Assembly (NCBI GenBank): GCA_964408735.1
Contig: CAYPAX010000012.1
Location: 1 to 63,466 of the forward strand
DNA from: UBA7887 sp964408735
GTDB lineage: Bacteria; Pseudomonadota; Alphaproteobacteria; UBA7887
Length of the DNA: 63,466 nucleotides
Direction: 5' to 3'
The stretch's first letter is position 1. Every line of letters starts with the position of its first letter. The notes under the pieces were generated by a model. It saw only the letters and a list, made by a program, of their open reading frames with translations. It searched no databases and was not told where the DNA came from. Shown one piece after another: positions 42,358 to 51,001 of the stretch. Both the position numbers and the translations under genes were made by a program.

Positions 42358-43641
42358 CTAGTCGTCCTGCGCCTCTTCCAGCGTTCGCATTCCCGGCCGC
42401 TTGGCTTGCACGAGTACGGCCATGTTGCCGGGCAGGTGCTGGTTGGCGTGCATCTTGGCATGGGCGCGGGGAATATCGTGCCAGGAGAAGACTTCCGACA
42501 TGCAGGGGTCGATGCGCCGGTCGACCACCAGACGGTTGGCCTGGGCCGCCTGCTTGAGATTGGCGAAATGGCTGCCCTGGATGCGCTTCTGGCGCATCCA
42601 GACGAAGCGCGCGTCGAATGTGAGATTGTAGCCGGTGGTGCCGGCGCAGAAGACCACCATGCCGCCGCGCTTGACCACGAAGCAGGAGACCGGGAAGGTC
42701 TGCTCGCCAGGATGCTCGAAGACGAAATCGACGTCGTTGCCCTTGCCGGTGGTGGCCCAGATGGCCTTGCCGAAGGCGCGCACGCGCTTGGCGTAGTCGC
42801 CATAGGCCGCCGCATCGTCGACGTCGGGCAGCTGGCCCCAGCAGTCGAATTCCTTGCGGTTGATGACGCCGCGGGCGCCGAGCTGGGCGACGAAATCGCG
42901 CTTGTCCTCGTCCGAGATCACGGCGATGGCGTTGGCGCCTGCCGTGGCGATGAGCTGGATCGCCATCGAGCCCAGGCCGCCCGCCGCGCCCCAGACCAGC
43001 ACGTTGTGGCCGGGCCTGAGGATATGCGGGCGGTGGCCGAACAGCATGCGATAGGCGGTCGCCAGGCACAGCACGTAGCAGCCGGACTCCTCCCAGGTCA
43101 GGTGCTTCGGCCGCGGCATCACCTGTTGCGCCTGCACGCGGGTGAACTGGGCGAAGGAGCCGTCCGGCGTCTCGTATCCCCAGATGCGTTGGCTGGGGCT
43201 GAACATGGGATCGCCGCCATTGCACTCCTCGTCGTCGCCGTCGTCCTGATTGCAGTGGACCACGACCTCGTCGCCGACCTTCCAGCGTTTGACCTTGGAG
43301 CCCACGGCCCAGACGATGCCGGACGCATCGGAGCCGGCGATGTGGTAGTCCTCGCCGTGCACGTCGAAGACCGAGACCGGGATGCCCAACGCGGCCCAGA
43401 CGCCGTTGTAGTTGACTCCCGCCGCCATCACCATGACGAGGACGTCGTGGCTGTCGATCTCCGGCACGGACACCACTTCGTCGACCATCGCCACATCGGG
43501 CTCGCCGTGGCGCTCGCGGCGAATGGTCCAGGCATGCATCTTCTCGGGCACGTGGCCAAGCGGCGGAATTTCGCCGATATCATAGAGCGACTTGCGCGGC
43601 GCTTCCGGCAAATCCTCGATATTCAGTGCAGGCTCTCCCAT
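42358..43641 (-). CDS. ccr: Crotonyl-CoA carboxylase/reductase
   Basis: Product of 427 aa. It reductively carboxylates crotonyl-CoA with NADPH and CO2 to ethylmalonyl-CoA, the key step of the ethylmalonyl-CoA pathway. Signatures are VNYNGVWAALGIPVSVFD (with the CO2-binding Asn), DASGIVWAVGSKVKRWKVGDEV, the long Ccr-specific insertion HCNQDDGDDEECNGGDPMFS, the Rossmann motif VLVWGAAGGLGSMAIQLI, and VDFVFEHPGEQTFPVSCFV. ATG at 43641 begins MGEPALNIEDLPEAPRKSLYDIGEIP. Divergent from ecm across a 158-bp region carrying a palindrome. Confidence 0.96.
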   Translation of the reverse strand: MGEPALNIEDLPEAPRKSLYDIGEIPPLGHVPEKMHAWTIRRERHGEPDVAMVDEVVSVPEIDSHDVLVMVMAAGVNYNGVWAALGIPVSVFDVHGEDYHIAGSDASGIVWAVGSKVKRWKVGDEVVVHCNQDDGDDEECNGGDPMFSPSQRIWGYETPDGSFAQFTRVQAQQVMPRPKHLTWEESGCYVLCLATAYRMLFGHRPHILRPGHNVLVWGAAGGLGSMAIQLIATAGANAIAVISDEDKRDFVAQLGARGVINRKEFDCWGQLPDVDDAAAYGDYAKRVRAFGKAIWATTGKGNDVDFVFEHPGEQTFPVSCFVVKRGGMVVFCAGTTGYNLTFDARFVWMRQKRIQGSHFANLKQAAQANRLVVDRRIDPCMSEVFSWHDIPRAHAKMHANQHLPGNMAVLVQAKRPGMRTLEEAQDD

Positions 43642-43666
43642 GGCTCCATCCCCTTGGCAAAATCGA

Positions 43667-43695
43667 TATTGCGCCGCACAGTGTGCGGCGCAATA
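43667..43695. promoter_or_regulatory. Perfect 14-bp-arm palindrome between ccr and ecm (putative operator)
   Basis: TATTGCGCCGCACA at 43667-43680, one central G, then its exact reverse complement at 43682-43695. It lies 25 nt before the ccr ATG and about 105 nt before ecm. There is no T-run after it on either strand, so it is not a typical terminator. It would overlap the start point of the ccr promoter suggested at 43700-43728, fitting a repressor or coactivator site for a dimeric regulator. Confidence 0.7.
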
Positions 43696-43699
43696 GGCC

Positions 43700-43728
43700 A
43701 CTCTGGGCAGGCAAAATATCCCTGTCAA
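43700..43728 (-). promoter_or_regulatory. Possible ccr promoter
   Basis: On the minus strand TTGACA (43728-43723) is a perfect -35 hexamer; CAGAGT (43705-43700) stands 17 nt downstream as a weak -10. The spacing is right and the position fits ccr transcription. Confidence 0.35.
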
Positions 43729-43754
43729 GCAAGATGTTTTCTGTTGTGCTTTGC

Positions 43755-43771
43755 CGATATCGCAGCGCACA
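43755..43771 (+). promoter_or_regulatory. Second half-site related to the ccr/ecm palindrome
   Basis: CGATATCGCAGCGCACA matches 14 of 17 positions with CGATATTGCGCCGCACA at 43664-43680, in the same orientation, 29 nt before the ecm start codon. A shared regulator might contact both genes through these sites. Confidence 0.4.
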
Positions 43772-43799
43772 ATCGCTGCCCCAGCGAAATGGGGGAGAC

Positions 43800-45755
43800 A
43801 TGACCGAGACCGACGCCACACCCGCGCGCGACCGGCCCTGGGTGATGCGCACCTATGCCGGGCATTCGACGCCGGAGGCCTCCAACCGCCTGTTTCGCGA
43901 CAATCTGGCGCGCGGCCAGACCGGGCTGTCGATCGCCTTCGACCTGCCGACCCAGACCGGCCACGATCCGGACCACGCGCTTGCCGCGGGCGAGGTCGGC
44001 AAGGTCGGTGTGCCGGTGGCGCATCTCGGCGACATGGAGCGCCTGCTCGACGGCTTGCCGCTCGAGCGCATGAACACGTCGATGACCATCAATGCCACGG
44101 CGCCGTGGTTGCTGGCACTCTACGTGGCGCTGGCCGATGCCCAAGGTGCCGACCGGGCGGCGCTTTCCGGCACGGTGCAGAACGATATCGTCAAGGAATA
44201 TCTTTCGCGTGGCACCCATATCTTCCCACCCGCTCCCAGCCTCAGGCTGACAACCGACGTCATTGCCTTTACCGGCGCCGAGATGCCGCGCTGGAACCCG
44301 ATCAACATCTGCTCCTACCATTTGCAGGAGGCCGGCGCGACGCCGGTGCAGGAGCTTGCCTTCGCGCTCGCCAACGCCACCGCCGTCCTCGACGCGGTAC
44401 GCGCGCGGGTGGACCTGCCCGAGGAGCGTTTCGCGGTGCTGGTCGGGCGCGTGAGCTTTTTCGTCAATGCCGGCTTGCGGCTGGTCACGGAGATCTCGAA
44501 GCTGCGCGCCTTCACGCGGCTGTGGGACGAAATCTGCCGGGAGCGCTACGGCGTGGAAGACCCCAAGCTGAGGCGCTTCCGCTACGGCGTCCAGGTCAAC
44601 TCCCTGGGGCTCACGGAGCAGCAGCCCGAGAACAACGTCTATCGCATCCTCATCGAGATGCTTGCCGTGGTGCTATCGAAGGACGCCCGCGCCCGTGCCG
44701 TGCAGCTGCCGGCCTGGAACGAGGCCCTCGGCCTGCCGCGGCCCTGGGACCAGCAGTGGAGCCTGCGTGCTCAGCAGATCGTTGCCTATGAAACCGATAT
44801 TCTGGAGCACGCCGATATCTTCGCCGGCTCCGCCGTGGTCGAGGCGAAGACGCAGGCGCTGATGGACGAAGCGCGCGACGAAATGGCGGCGCTAGGCGAT
44901 ATCCTGGGCGCGGTCGAGTCGGGGACCATGAAGGCCTCGCTGGTGGCCTCGAACGCGCGCCGAGTCGCGGCTATCGAGTCCGGTGCTCGGACGGTGGTCG
45001 GCGTCAACGCCTATGCGGAAAGCGCCGAAAGCCCGCTGGCCGGGGCCGGCGGCATCCAGGAGATCGATACTCAGGCCGAGGCGCAGCAGGTTGCACGGCT
45101 TGCCGCCTGGCGTGACAGCCGTGACGCTGCTGCTGTCGCGGCGGCCCTGGCCGAGCTTGAAGACGCCGCCAAGGAAGTGCGCAACGTCATGGAACCGTCT
45201 ATCGCCTGTGCCATTGCCGGTGTGACCACGGGCGAATGGGCGGATACTTTGCGCCGGGTGTTCGGGGAGTACCGCGCGCCCACCGGGGTCGGAGCTGAGC
45301 GCGTCGCTACGGCGGACAGTGACACCGCACGCCAGGCCGTTGTATCGGCAACAACACGGCTTGGCCGCCCGCCACGGCTGCTGGTCGCCAAACCCGGCCT
45401 CGACGGCCATTCCAACGGTGCCGAGCAGATAGCGTTGCGCGCCCGCGACTGCGGCTTCGAAGTCATCTATGAGGGCATCCGCCGCACCCCGGCCGAGATC
45501 GTCAAGACCGCCCTTGAGGAAGACGTGGACCTGATCGGCCTCTCAGTGCTCTCGGGCGGCCATGTCGCACTGACGACGGCGCTGCTCGCCGGCCTCAGCG
45601 AGGCCGGAGCCGAAGACGTGCCCGTGGTCGTCGGCGGCATCGTCCCGCCCGCTGACGCCGAAGCCTTGCGCGCCGCCGGCATCGCCCGCGTCTTCACGCC
45701 AAAGGACTTTGACCTCGGCACCATAATCGGCGAGTTGGCAGGCCTGGTGGCTTAA
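43800..45755 (+). CDS. ecm: Ethylmalonyl-CoA mutase
   Basis: Product of 651 aa. Adenosylcobalamin-dependent mutase converting (2R)-ethylmalonyl-CoA to (2S)-methylsuccinyl-CoA. The substrate domain includes YAGHSTPEASNRLFRDNLARG, IAFDLPTQTGHDPDH and RMNTSMTINATAPWLLALYV. The C-terminal B12 domain has KPGLDGHSNGAEQIA with the cobalt-ligand His in DGHSNG, then LSVLSGGHVALT and VVVGGIVPP. The single-chain length and adjacency to ccr and mcd favour Ecm over methylmalonyl-CoA mutase. The ATG at 43800 has GGGGGAGAC upstream. Its stop overlaps the converging cyclase gene by 4 nt. Confidence 0.93.
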   Translation: MTETDATPARDRPWVMRTYAGHSTPEASNRLFRDNLARGQTGLSIAFDLPTQTGHDPDHALAAGEVGKVGVPVAHLGDMERLLDGLPLERMNTSMTINATAPWLLALYVALADAQGADRAALSGTVQNDIVKEYLSRGTHIFPPAPSLRLTTDVIAFTGAEMPRWNPINICSYHLQEAGATPVQELAFALANATAVLDAVRARVDLPEERFAVLVGRVSFFVNAGLRLVTEISKLRAFTRLWDEICRERYGVEDPKLRRFRYGVQVNSLGLTEQQPENNVYRILIEMLAVVLSKDARARAVQLPAWNEALGLPRPWDQQWSLRAQQIVAYETDILEHADIFAGSAVVEAKTQALMDEARDEMAALGDILGAVESGTMKASLVASNARRVAAIESGARTVVGVNAYAESAESPLAGAGGIQEIDTQAEAQQVARLAAWRDSRDAAAVAAALAELEDAAKEVRNVMEPSIACAIAGVTTGEWADTLRRVFGEYRAPTGVGAERVATADSDTARQAVVSATTRLGRPPRLLVAKPGLDGHSNGAEQIALRARDCGFEVIYEGIRRTPAEIVKTALEEDVDLIGLSVLSGGHVALTTALLAGLSEAGAEDVPVVVGGIVPPADAEALRAAGIARVFTPKDFDLGTIIGELAGLVA

Positions 45756-47491
45756 GCCTCAATTCCGGCCTTGCGCAGGCCCTCGGCAATGTGCTCAAGG
45801 TCGGCGGGGTTCTTGTAGGGCAGGATTTTTTGTTTCTCGGCGAAAGAATAGTCGGGATTGATCGTCATCAGATCCTGCCAAATAGCGAGCCCCTCGTCGG
45901 TTCGGCCAAGATGGCCACAGGCCGCGACGAGCAGCATCCGGCTCGCATCCGTTGACGGCACCCGTCGTATTCGTTCGCGAGATAGCGCGGCGGCGGCTTC
46001 GTAGTCGCCGAGCATGAAATGGCATAGCGCGACCTGATGGAGGGCCATTTGGTTCGATATGGGATCCAATTGCAGTCCGGTCTCCAGGTCATTGATGGCC
46101 GCTGCCGACTCCCCGGCGTAGTGGCGGATCATCCCCAAAGTGCCATGCGCTTCCGCCATGTTCGGATCGAGCGCCAGCGCGCGCTCCGTCTCTGCGATCG
46201 CCATCTCGTGCTGCCGTAGCCACACGGAGATTGTGCCGAGAGCGAAATGCGCGTGGGGCGAAGACTCATCCAGGGCGATGGCCTCGGCAGCAAGGTCGCG
46301 CGCGGCCTCGCAGGTGCGCTGCCAATCCACTTCCCAGCGGTTGATTGCGGCCATGGCCTGGATAAGCGAGAGCAGCGCCAGCGGATCAGCGAAACCGGGG
46401 TCCAGCTCTCGCGCCTTTTCGAGCCACCTCCTGGCCTTTGCATGGCCGTCGCGCGACCAGGTCAACGTCCATTCTCGCCCCCGAATAAAGGCGTCATAGG
46501 CCTCGATGCTGTTGGTGCCGCGACGCGCGATGCCGTCCTGCTCCGACGGCGTCAGCGTCACTTTGAGCGCTGTGACGATGGCCTGGGTCACTTCGTCCTG
46601 GACGGCGAAGATATCGGTGAGATCGCGATCGTAGCGCTCGGCCCAGAGGTGGCCGCCGGTGGTGCCCTCGATGAGCTGCGCGGTGATGCGCACGCGCCCG
46701 CCGGCCTTGCGCACGCTGCCTTCCAGCACATGGCGCACGCCGAGCTCGCGGCAAACGGTCTCGATCTTCGGCGACTTCCCCTTGTAGGAAAAGCTCGAAT
46801 TGCGGGCGATGACGAACAGGCCCGAGACCTTGGAGATGTCGGTGATGATGTCCTCGGAGATGCCGTCCGAGAAATACTCCTGCTCCGGATCGCCGCTCAT
46901 ATTGGCGAAGGGGAGCACGGCGATCGACGGCTTGTCCGGAAGCACTGGGGCCGGTGCTGGCGCGGGCGCACCCTCCGTCACCACCTGCCAGGCCCGCACC
47001 GGGCGGGCGATGTTCTTGACCTCGTGCTTGCCCATGTCGCGGAAGGCGACATCGAGCTTGCCCTCCACCTGCATATGCGCCGCTTCCGACAGGCAGACGC
47101 CTCCGGGCTCTGCCAAGCTCTCGAGCCGTGCCGCGACATTGACGCCGTCGCCGTAAATGGTGCCGTCGTCATGGCCGATAACGTCGCCGAGATTGACGCC
47201 GATGCGAAAATGCATGCGTTGGTCTTCGGCGAGCGTGGCGTTGCGCTCTGACAGGGCGTCCTGGATCGCAAGAGCCGTCCGCACTGCCTCGACGACGCTG
47301 GCGAACTCGGCCAGCACGCTGTCGCCGGCGGTATCGACCACGCGGCCGCGTCCGGCGATGGCATCGCGGAATATCCTGCGGCTTTCGGCGAGCGCGGCAA
47401 CGGTGGCTTCCTCGTCGGCGCCCATCAGCCGGCTGTAGCCGGCCACGTCGGCGCTCAGGATGGCCGCCAGTCTGCGCTCACTGTCGCTCAT
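45752..47491 (-). CDS. Soluble class III cyclase with TolB-like and TPR domains
   Basis: Product of 579 aa. Cyclase domain at residues 5-165 with AILSADVAGYSRLMGADE, DTAGDSVLAEF and GDGVNVAARLE, so metal Asp residues, Asn and Arg are present. Unlike the + strand paralogues there is no TM helix: a short Ala/Pro linker (APAPAPVLPDKP) leads to the TolB-like domain SIAVLPFANMSGDPEQEYF through DIFAVQDEVTQAI (about 190-300) and then TPRs. The adenine-recognition Lys position is again Asp. ATG at 47491 (MSDSERRLAA) is the family start. It converges on ecm with a 4-nt overlap and follows the GST gene by 25 nt on the same strand. Confidence 0.88.
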   Translation of the reverse strand: MSDSERRLAAILSADVAGYSRLMGADEEATVAALAESRRIFRDAIAGRGRVVDTAGDSVLAEFASVVEAVRTALAIQDALSERNATLAEDQRMHFRIGVNLGDVIGHDDGTIYGDGVNVAARLESLAEPGGVCLSEAAHMQVEGKLDVAFRDMGKHEVKNIARPVRAWQVVTEGAPAPAPAPVLPDKPSIAVLPFANMSGDPEQEYFSDGISEDIITDISKVSGLFVIARNSSFSYKGKSPKIETVCRELGVRHVLEGSVRKAGGRVRITAQLIEGTTGGHLWAERYDRDLTDIFAVQDEVTQAIVTALKVTLTPSEQDGIARRGTNSIEAYDAFIRGREWTLTWSRDGHAKARRWLEKARELDPGFADPLALLSLIQAMAAINRWEVDWQRTCEAARDLAAEAIALDESSPHAHFALGTISVWLRQHEMAIAETERALALDPNMAEAHGTLGMIRHYAGESAAAINDLETGLQLDPISNQMALHQVALCHFMLGDYEAAAALSRERIRRVPSTDASRMLLVAACGHLGRTDEGLAIWQDLMTINPDYSFAEKQKILPYKNPADLEHIAEGLRKAGIEA

Positions 47492-47516
47492 AGGTCCGCG
47501 CACCAAAGCGGCAAGG

Positions 47517-48149
47517 TTAGAGCTTGTCGACGGGGGGCATGGTGGCTTGCGCCGAGGCGCGCTCGCCGATGCGGGCAAGCCAGGTCGTGACGGCAGGGGT
47601 TTTTTCCAAGGCGTCGCGGCCTTCGGTTATGAAATTGACGTAGAAGATGATGGGGAAGAGGAACATGTCGGCGAGGCTGGCTGCGTCGCCCGCGAGATAG
47701 GATTTGCCGACGAGGGCGTCGTTCAGCACGCCGAGCCGCTGCGTCAGATCGGGCAGCGCGGAAGCGACGACGGTCTCGTCCGCCGCCTTGCCTTTCATCG
47801 GCGCCACCAGGCGCTCCATGACCAGCTTTTCGACCATTACGGGGTAGAAATAATCAAGCGCCGCGCTGACCCATTGATACGTCCGCGCCATCTCGGTGAC
47901 TTCGGACGGCTGCAGCGCAGGACCGTCGAACGCCTCGTCCACATAGCGGCAGATGGCCAGGGTCTCGTAGAGCATGAAATCGCCGTGGCGCAGTGCCGGT
48001 ATCTTGCCGAAGGGATGGACCGCCCGAAAGGCCGGGGCGTGGAAATCCACCGGCTCGAGGACATAGGCGACGCCTTTCTCCTCGCAGGCCATCCGTGCCG
48101 TGCGCGTATAGGTGCTGAACGGATTGCCGTAGATCACCAGCTCTGCCAT
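47517..48149 (-). CDS. Glutathione S-transferase family protein
   Basis: Product of 210 aa. Thioredoxin-like N-terminal domain (LVIYGNPFSTYTRTARMACEEKGV; FGKIPALRHGDFMLYETLAICRYVDEAF with the cis-Pro and the Glu that binds glutathione) and an alpha-helical C-terminal domain (SYLAGDAASLADMFLFPIIFY, the usual N-capping box). Ser/Thr in the early loop could be catalytic. Substrate unknown. It is 17 nt downstream of gluQ in the same direction. Confidence 0.9.
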   Translation of the reverse strand: MAELVIYGNPFSTYTRTARMACEEKGVAYVLEPVDFHAPAFRAVHPFGKIPALRHGDFMLYETLAICRYVDEAFDGPALQPSEVTEMARTYQWVSAALDYFYPVMVEKLVMERLVAPMKGKAADETVVASALPDLTQRLGVLNDALVGKSYLAGDAASLADMFLFPIIFYVNFITEGRDALEKTPAVTTWLARIGERASAQATMPPVDKL

Positions 48150-48166
48150 GAGGGCCTCACCCGTCT

Positions 48167-49018
48167 TTATGCAAAGCCCACCATAGCGCGCAACTCGGCC
48201 GGAGTCTTGCCAGCCCTGCGCAAGCTGCGCAAGGTCATGGCGCGATTGCGCTTGGCCAGGCGGACGCCGCTGGCGTCGGTGATCAGGGGGTGGTGGTGCC
48301 AGGTTGGCGCGGGGATGTCGAGCAGGGCCTGAAGCAGGCGGTGGATGGCGGTGGCGTGGAAGAGGTCGTCGCCGCGAGTGACCAAAGTGACGCCCTGAAT
48401 GCCGTCATCGACCGTGACCGCGAGGTGATAGCTGGTGGGCACGTCCTTGCGCGCCACCACCACGTCGCCTGCGGCGAGGGCATCCGCCGCTTGCGGCCCG
48501 GCGGTGCGGTCTGTCCATTCGAGGGCACCGGTGATCTTCAATGCCTGCGCCACGTCGAGGCGCCAGGCATGGGGGCGGCCCATCAGAATGCCCTGGTGTC
48601 GGGTCTCGTAGGAGAGGCCTCGGCAGGTGCCGGGATAGACCACGCCGTCCGGCCCGTGCGGTGCTTCATCGGCATGCTTGACCTCTGCGCGGATTTCGCG
48701 CCGCGAGCAGAAACAGGGATAGATCACGCCAAGCTCGTCGAGGCGGGTGAGCGCCGCGGCATAGTCCTCCATGTGCTCGGACTGGCGGCGCACCGGGGTT
48801 TCCCAGTCGAGGCCGAGCCAGGCGAGGTCTTCGAAGATCGCGGTCTCGAAGGCCTCGCGCGTGCGCCCCTGGTCGATGTCCTCTATGCGCAGCAGAAAGT
48901 GGCCGTGACGGCGCCTGGCCTCGGTCCAGGCGAACAGCGCCGCATAGGCGTGGCCGAGATGCATGAACCCCGTGGGGCTCGGCGCAAAACGGGTGACGCA
49001 GGGCGGAGCGCTTGGCAA
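48167..49018 (-). CDS. gluQ: Glutamyl-Q tRNA(Asp) synthetase
   Basis: Product of 283 aa. It is the class I synthetase catalytic core without the anticodon-binding domain, which identifies the enzyme that glutamylates queuosine in tRNA(Asp). RFAPSPTGFMHLGHAYAAL contains the HIGH-equivalent HLGH, FCSRREIRAE carries Cys of the zinc site with YPCF and YPGTCRG, and VRLAKRNRAM is the KMSKS-equivalent. The start is a TTG at 49018; GTG or ATG options would cut into the conserved RFAPSPTG motif. It lies 12 nt after the aldolase stop. Confidence 0.92.
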   Translation of the reverse strand: MPSAPPCVTRFAPSPTGFMHLGHAYAALFAWTEARRRHGHFLLRIEDIDQGRTREAFETAIFEDLAWLGLDWETPVRRQSEHMEDYAAALTRLDELGVIYPCFCSRREIRAEVKHADEAPHGPDGVVYPGTCRGLSYETRHQGILMGRPHAWRLDVAQALKITGALEWTDRTAGPQAADALAAGDVVVARKDVPTSYHLAVTVDDGIQGVTLVTRGDDLFHATAIHRLLQALLDIPAPTWHHHPLITDASGVRLAKRNRAMTLRSLRRAGKTPAELRAMVGFA

Positions 49019-49030
49019 AACGGGTCGGCG

Positions 49031-49816
49031 TCAGCCTTGCAGGCCGCGCAGGAAGGCGCTGCGCTCCTTGGCTGCCGCCATCAACAGGGACATGTCGCTG
49101 CCGCCGAGCACCATTTGCATGCCCATGCCGACATAACGCTGCATGAGGTCCGGCGTGTAGACGCCGCCCAGCGCCGGAATCTTGCCGTGCTTGCGGCAGG
49201 CGCCAATGATCACCTCGTAGGCTTCGACAACGCGGTCGTGCCCGATCTCGCCGGGTATGCCCATCTCCATGCAGAGGTCGTTGGTGCCAACCAGCAGGAT
49301 ATCGACCGCCGGGATGGCGGCGATGGCTTCGGCGTTGGTCACGGCCAGCGGCGTTTCGACCATCATCGCCACCATGGTGCCGGCATTGACCGCAGCGGTC
49401 ATCTCGCCGGTCGGCAGGGCCGCGAAGTCGAGCTGCGCCATGGTGCCGCCGATGGAGCGCTTGCCGGCCGGGGGATATTTGCAATAGCTCGCCAGGGTCG
49501 CTGCATGTTCGGGCGTGTCGACATGGGGAAAGACGATGCCCATGGCGCCGCCGTCGAGCACGCGGCTGGCGTGGTAATGCTCGTAGCCCGGCACGCGCAC
49601 GAAAGGCGCCATGCCCGCATCCTGGGCGGCATTGCTGAGCTGCACCGCGTCATCGACGGAGAACAGGCCGTGTTCCATGTCGATGAACAGCCAGTCATAG
49701 CCGCAGGTCTTCATGGCCTTGGCGATATCGACCGTGCGCGCCTGGCGCAGGCCCATGCCGATCGCCAGTTCGCCGGCGTCGATGCGCTCGCGAACCGGAT
49801 TGCGCAGCTCAACCAT
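49031..49816 (-). CDS. HpcH/HpaI aldolase family protein (class II pyruvate aldolase)
   Basis: Product of 261 aa. DWLFIDMEHGLFSVDDA and FPHVDTPEHAATLASYCKYPPAGKRSIGG are HpaI-type signatures; Glu in VAMMVETPLAVTNAEAI and Asp in VGTNDLCMEMGIPGEIGHD bind the divalent metal. Members cleave 2-keto-3-deoxy acids or 4-hydroxy-2-oxo acids to pyruvate and an aldehyde. It is shorter than malyl-CoA/methylmalyl-CoA lyase and lacks its features, so I do not assign it to the ethylmalonyl-CoA pathway. ATG at 49816 follows GGAGGAGGGA. Operon with the lipoprotein hydrolase upstream and gluQ downstream. Confidence 0.87.
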   Translation of the reverse strand: MVELRNPVRERIDAGELAIGMGLRQARTVDIAKAMKTCGYDWLFIDMEHGLFSVDDAVQLSNAAQDAGMAPFVRVPGYEHYHASRVLDGGAMGIVFPHVDTPEHAATLASYCKYPPAGKRSIGGTMAQLDFAALPTGEMTAAVNAGTMVAMMVETPLAVTNAEAIAAIPAVDILLVGTNDLCMEMGIPGEIGHDRVVEAYEVIIGACRKHGKIPALGGVYTPDLMQRYVGMGMQMVLGGSDMSLLMAAAKERSAFLRGLQG

Positions 49817-49835
49817 TGCCGTTCCCTCCTCCAAT

Positions 49836-50822
49836 CTAGGCGATGCCGTTCAGCCAAGTGGCAAGGGCGTGAACATACGCCTCTTCCTGCTCCAGGTGCG
49901 GCGTGTGCGAGGCATCGGTGAACACGCGCACCTCGGCATTTCTGACCAGCTTGCTGTAGCGGTGCAAGGTGGCCGGCGGGGCTTCGTCGAACTCGCCGCA
50001 GGTGAACAGCAGCGGCACCGTGATGCGGGCCAGATTTGGCGTTCCATCATAGTCGCGCAGATTGCCAGTGGCGCGGAACTCGGTCTCGCCCCACATGGTC
50101 GTGTAGAGCGCCGAATTGCCTTGCTCGAGCGACGTCAGCAGCGGTTCGGGCCAGGGCTCCATGCGGCAGAGATGGCGGCGATAGAAGGCCTCGGCCGCCT
50201 GCTGGTAGGCAGCGCTGCGCACGGTGCCCGCGGCCTCGTTGTCGTCGAGCACCTGGCGGATGGCGGCCGGCAGCAGCTTGCGCCAGCGCATATTGTCCGC
50301 AACCCATTGCGGGGCGCTGATCAAGGGGCTGGCGAGGACGCAGGAAAGCAGCCGGCGGCTGTCGATGGCCGCGTATTCCGAGGCCAGCAGGCCGCCCCAG
50401 GAATGACCGAGCAGGTGATAGCGGTTGAGCCCCAGGCTCGTGCTCAAGGCGCGGATCTCGTCGACGAAGCGCGAGACCTGCCAGTTCGCAGGCGCCCCTG
50501 GCTTGTCGGATTTGCCGCAATCGAGCTGGTCGTAGAATATCACCGCCCGGTCGCGCCCGAGGGCTTCGAGCGGTAACAGATAGTCGTGGCTGAAGCCGGG
50601 GCCGCCATGCACCACCAGCAGCGGCGCGCCGGGGCCGGAGCCTGTCACGCGATACCAGATCTCGCCGCCGCGCACGGCCACGCGCCCTTCGCCCTCGGGC
50701 GGAATCACCGGCGGCGTGTCGTCCTCGGCGGCAATCAGGCTGAAGTCGGACTCCTCGGCGCAGGCGCTTAACGCCAGTCCTGCCGCGCCGCTCAGAAAGG
50801 CGCGTCTGTCGAGCATGCTCAT
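49836..50822 (-). CDS. Lipoprotein alpha/beta hydrolase, proline iminopeptidase-like
   Basis: Product of 328 aa. N-terminal lipoprotein or Tat-like signal RRAFLSGAAGLALSAC with Cys21 as probable lipidation site (LSAC lipobox) and a twin Arg. The alpha/beta hydrolase core has the oxyanion motif VVHGGPGFSHDY, typical of S33 proline iminopeptidases, nucleophile Ser in LLGHSWGGLLASEYA, and a likely Asp and His in CGEFDEAPP and DASHTPHLEQ. Likely membrane-anchored on the outside of the inner membrane. Ends 19 nt before the aldolase start. Confidence 0.87.
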   Translation of the reverse strand: MSMLDRRAFLSGAAGLALSACAEESDFSLIAAEDDTPPVIPPEGEGRVAVRGGEIWYRVTGSGPGAPLLVVHGGPGFSHDYLLPLEALGRDRAVIFYDQLDCGKSDKPGAPANWQVSRFVDEIRALSTSLGLNRYHLLGHSWGGLLASEYAAIDSRRLLSCVLASPLISAPQWVADNMRWRKLLPAAIRQVLDDNEAAGTVRSAAYQQAAEAFYRRHLCRMEPWPEPLLTSLEQGNSALYTTMWGETEFRATGNLRDYDGTPNLARITVPLLFTCGEFDEAPPATLHRYSKLVRNAEVRVFTDASHTPHLEQEEAYVHALATWLNGIA

Positions 50823-51001
50823 TCGTGGTTTCCCATCGCAATCATCATCGTGCTACCGCCCCGTTGCGGCAGGTGCGGCGCGATTGTATGGGGGAAGCGG
50901 AGAGGCGGAAACAGAAACTTCAAATCTCCATGGGTTGCTCTGTCAGGCAGGCCCGCCTACACTCGCGTCCAGCCAAGGAGTCTGAGGCCAGGGAGAGCAA
51001 A

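Noticed and set aside
43667..43695. Reading the ccr/ecm palindrome as a terminator
   Set aside because: It lies between divergent genes and has no T-run on either side.
41440..43803. 787-codon open frame on the + strand
   Set aside because: It lies antisense to mcd and ccr, which have full family motifs; GC-rich third positions create long shadow frames. Its translation is His/Gly/Val/Ala-rich without domains.
49031..49816. Malyl-CoA/methylmalyl-CoA lyase (mcl1) of the ethylmalonyl-CoA pathway
   Set aside because: The protein is an HpaI-type aldolase by length and motifs (FIDMEHGLF) and is not next to ccr or ecm.
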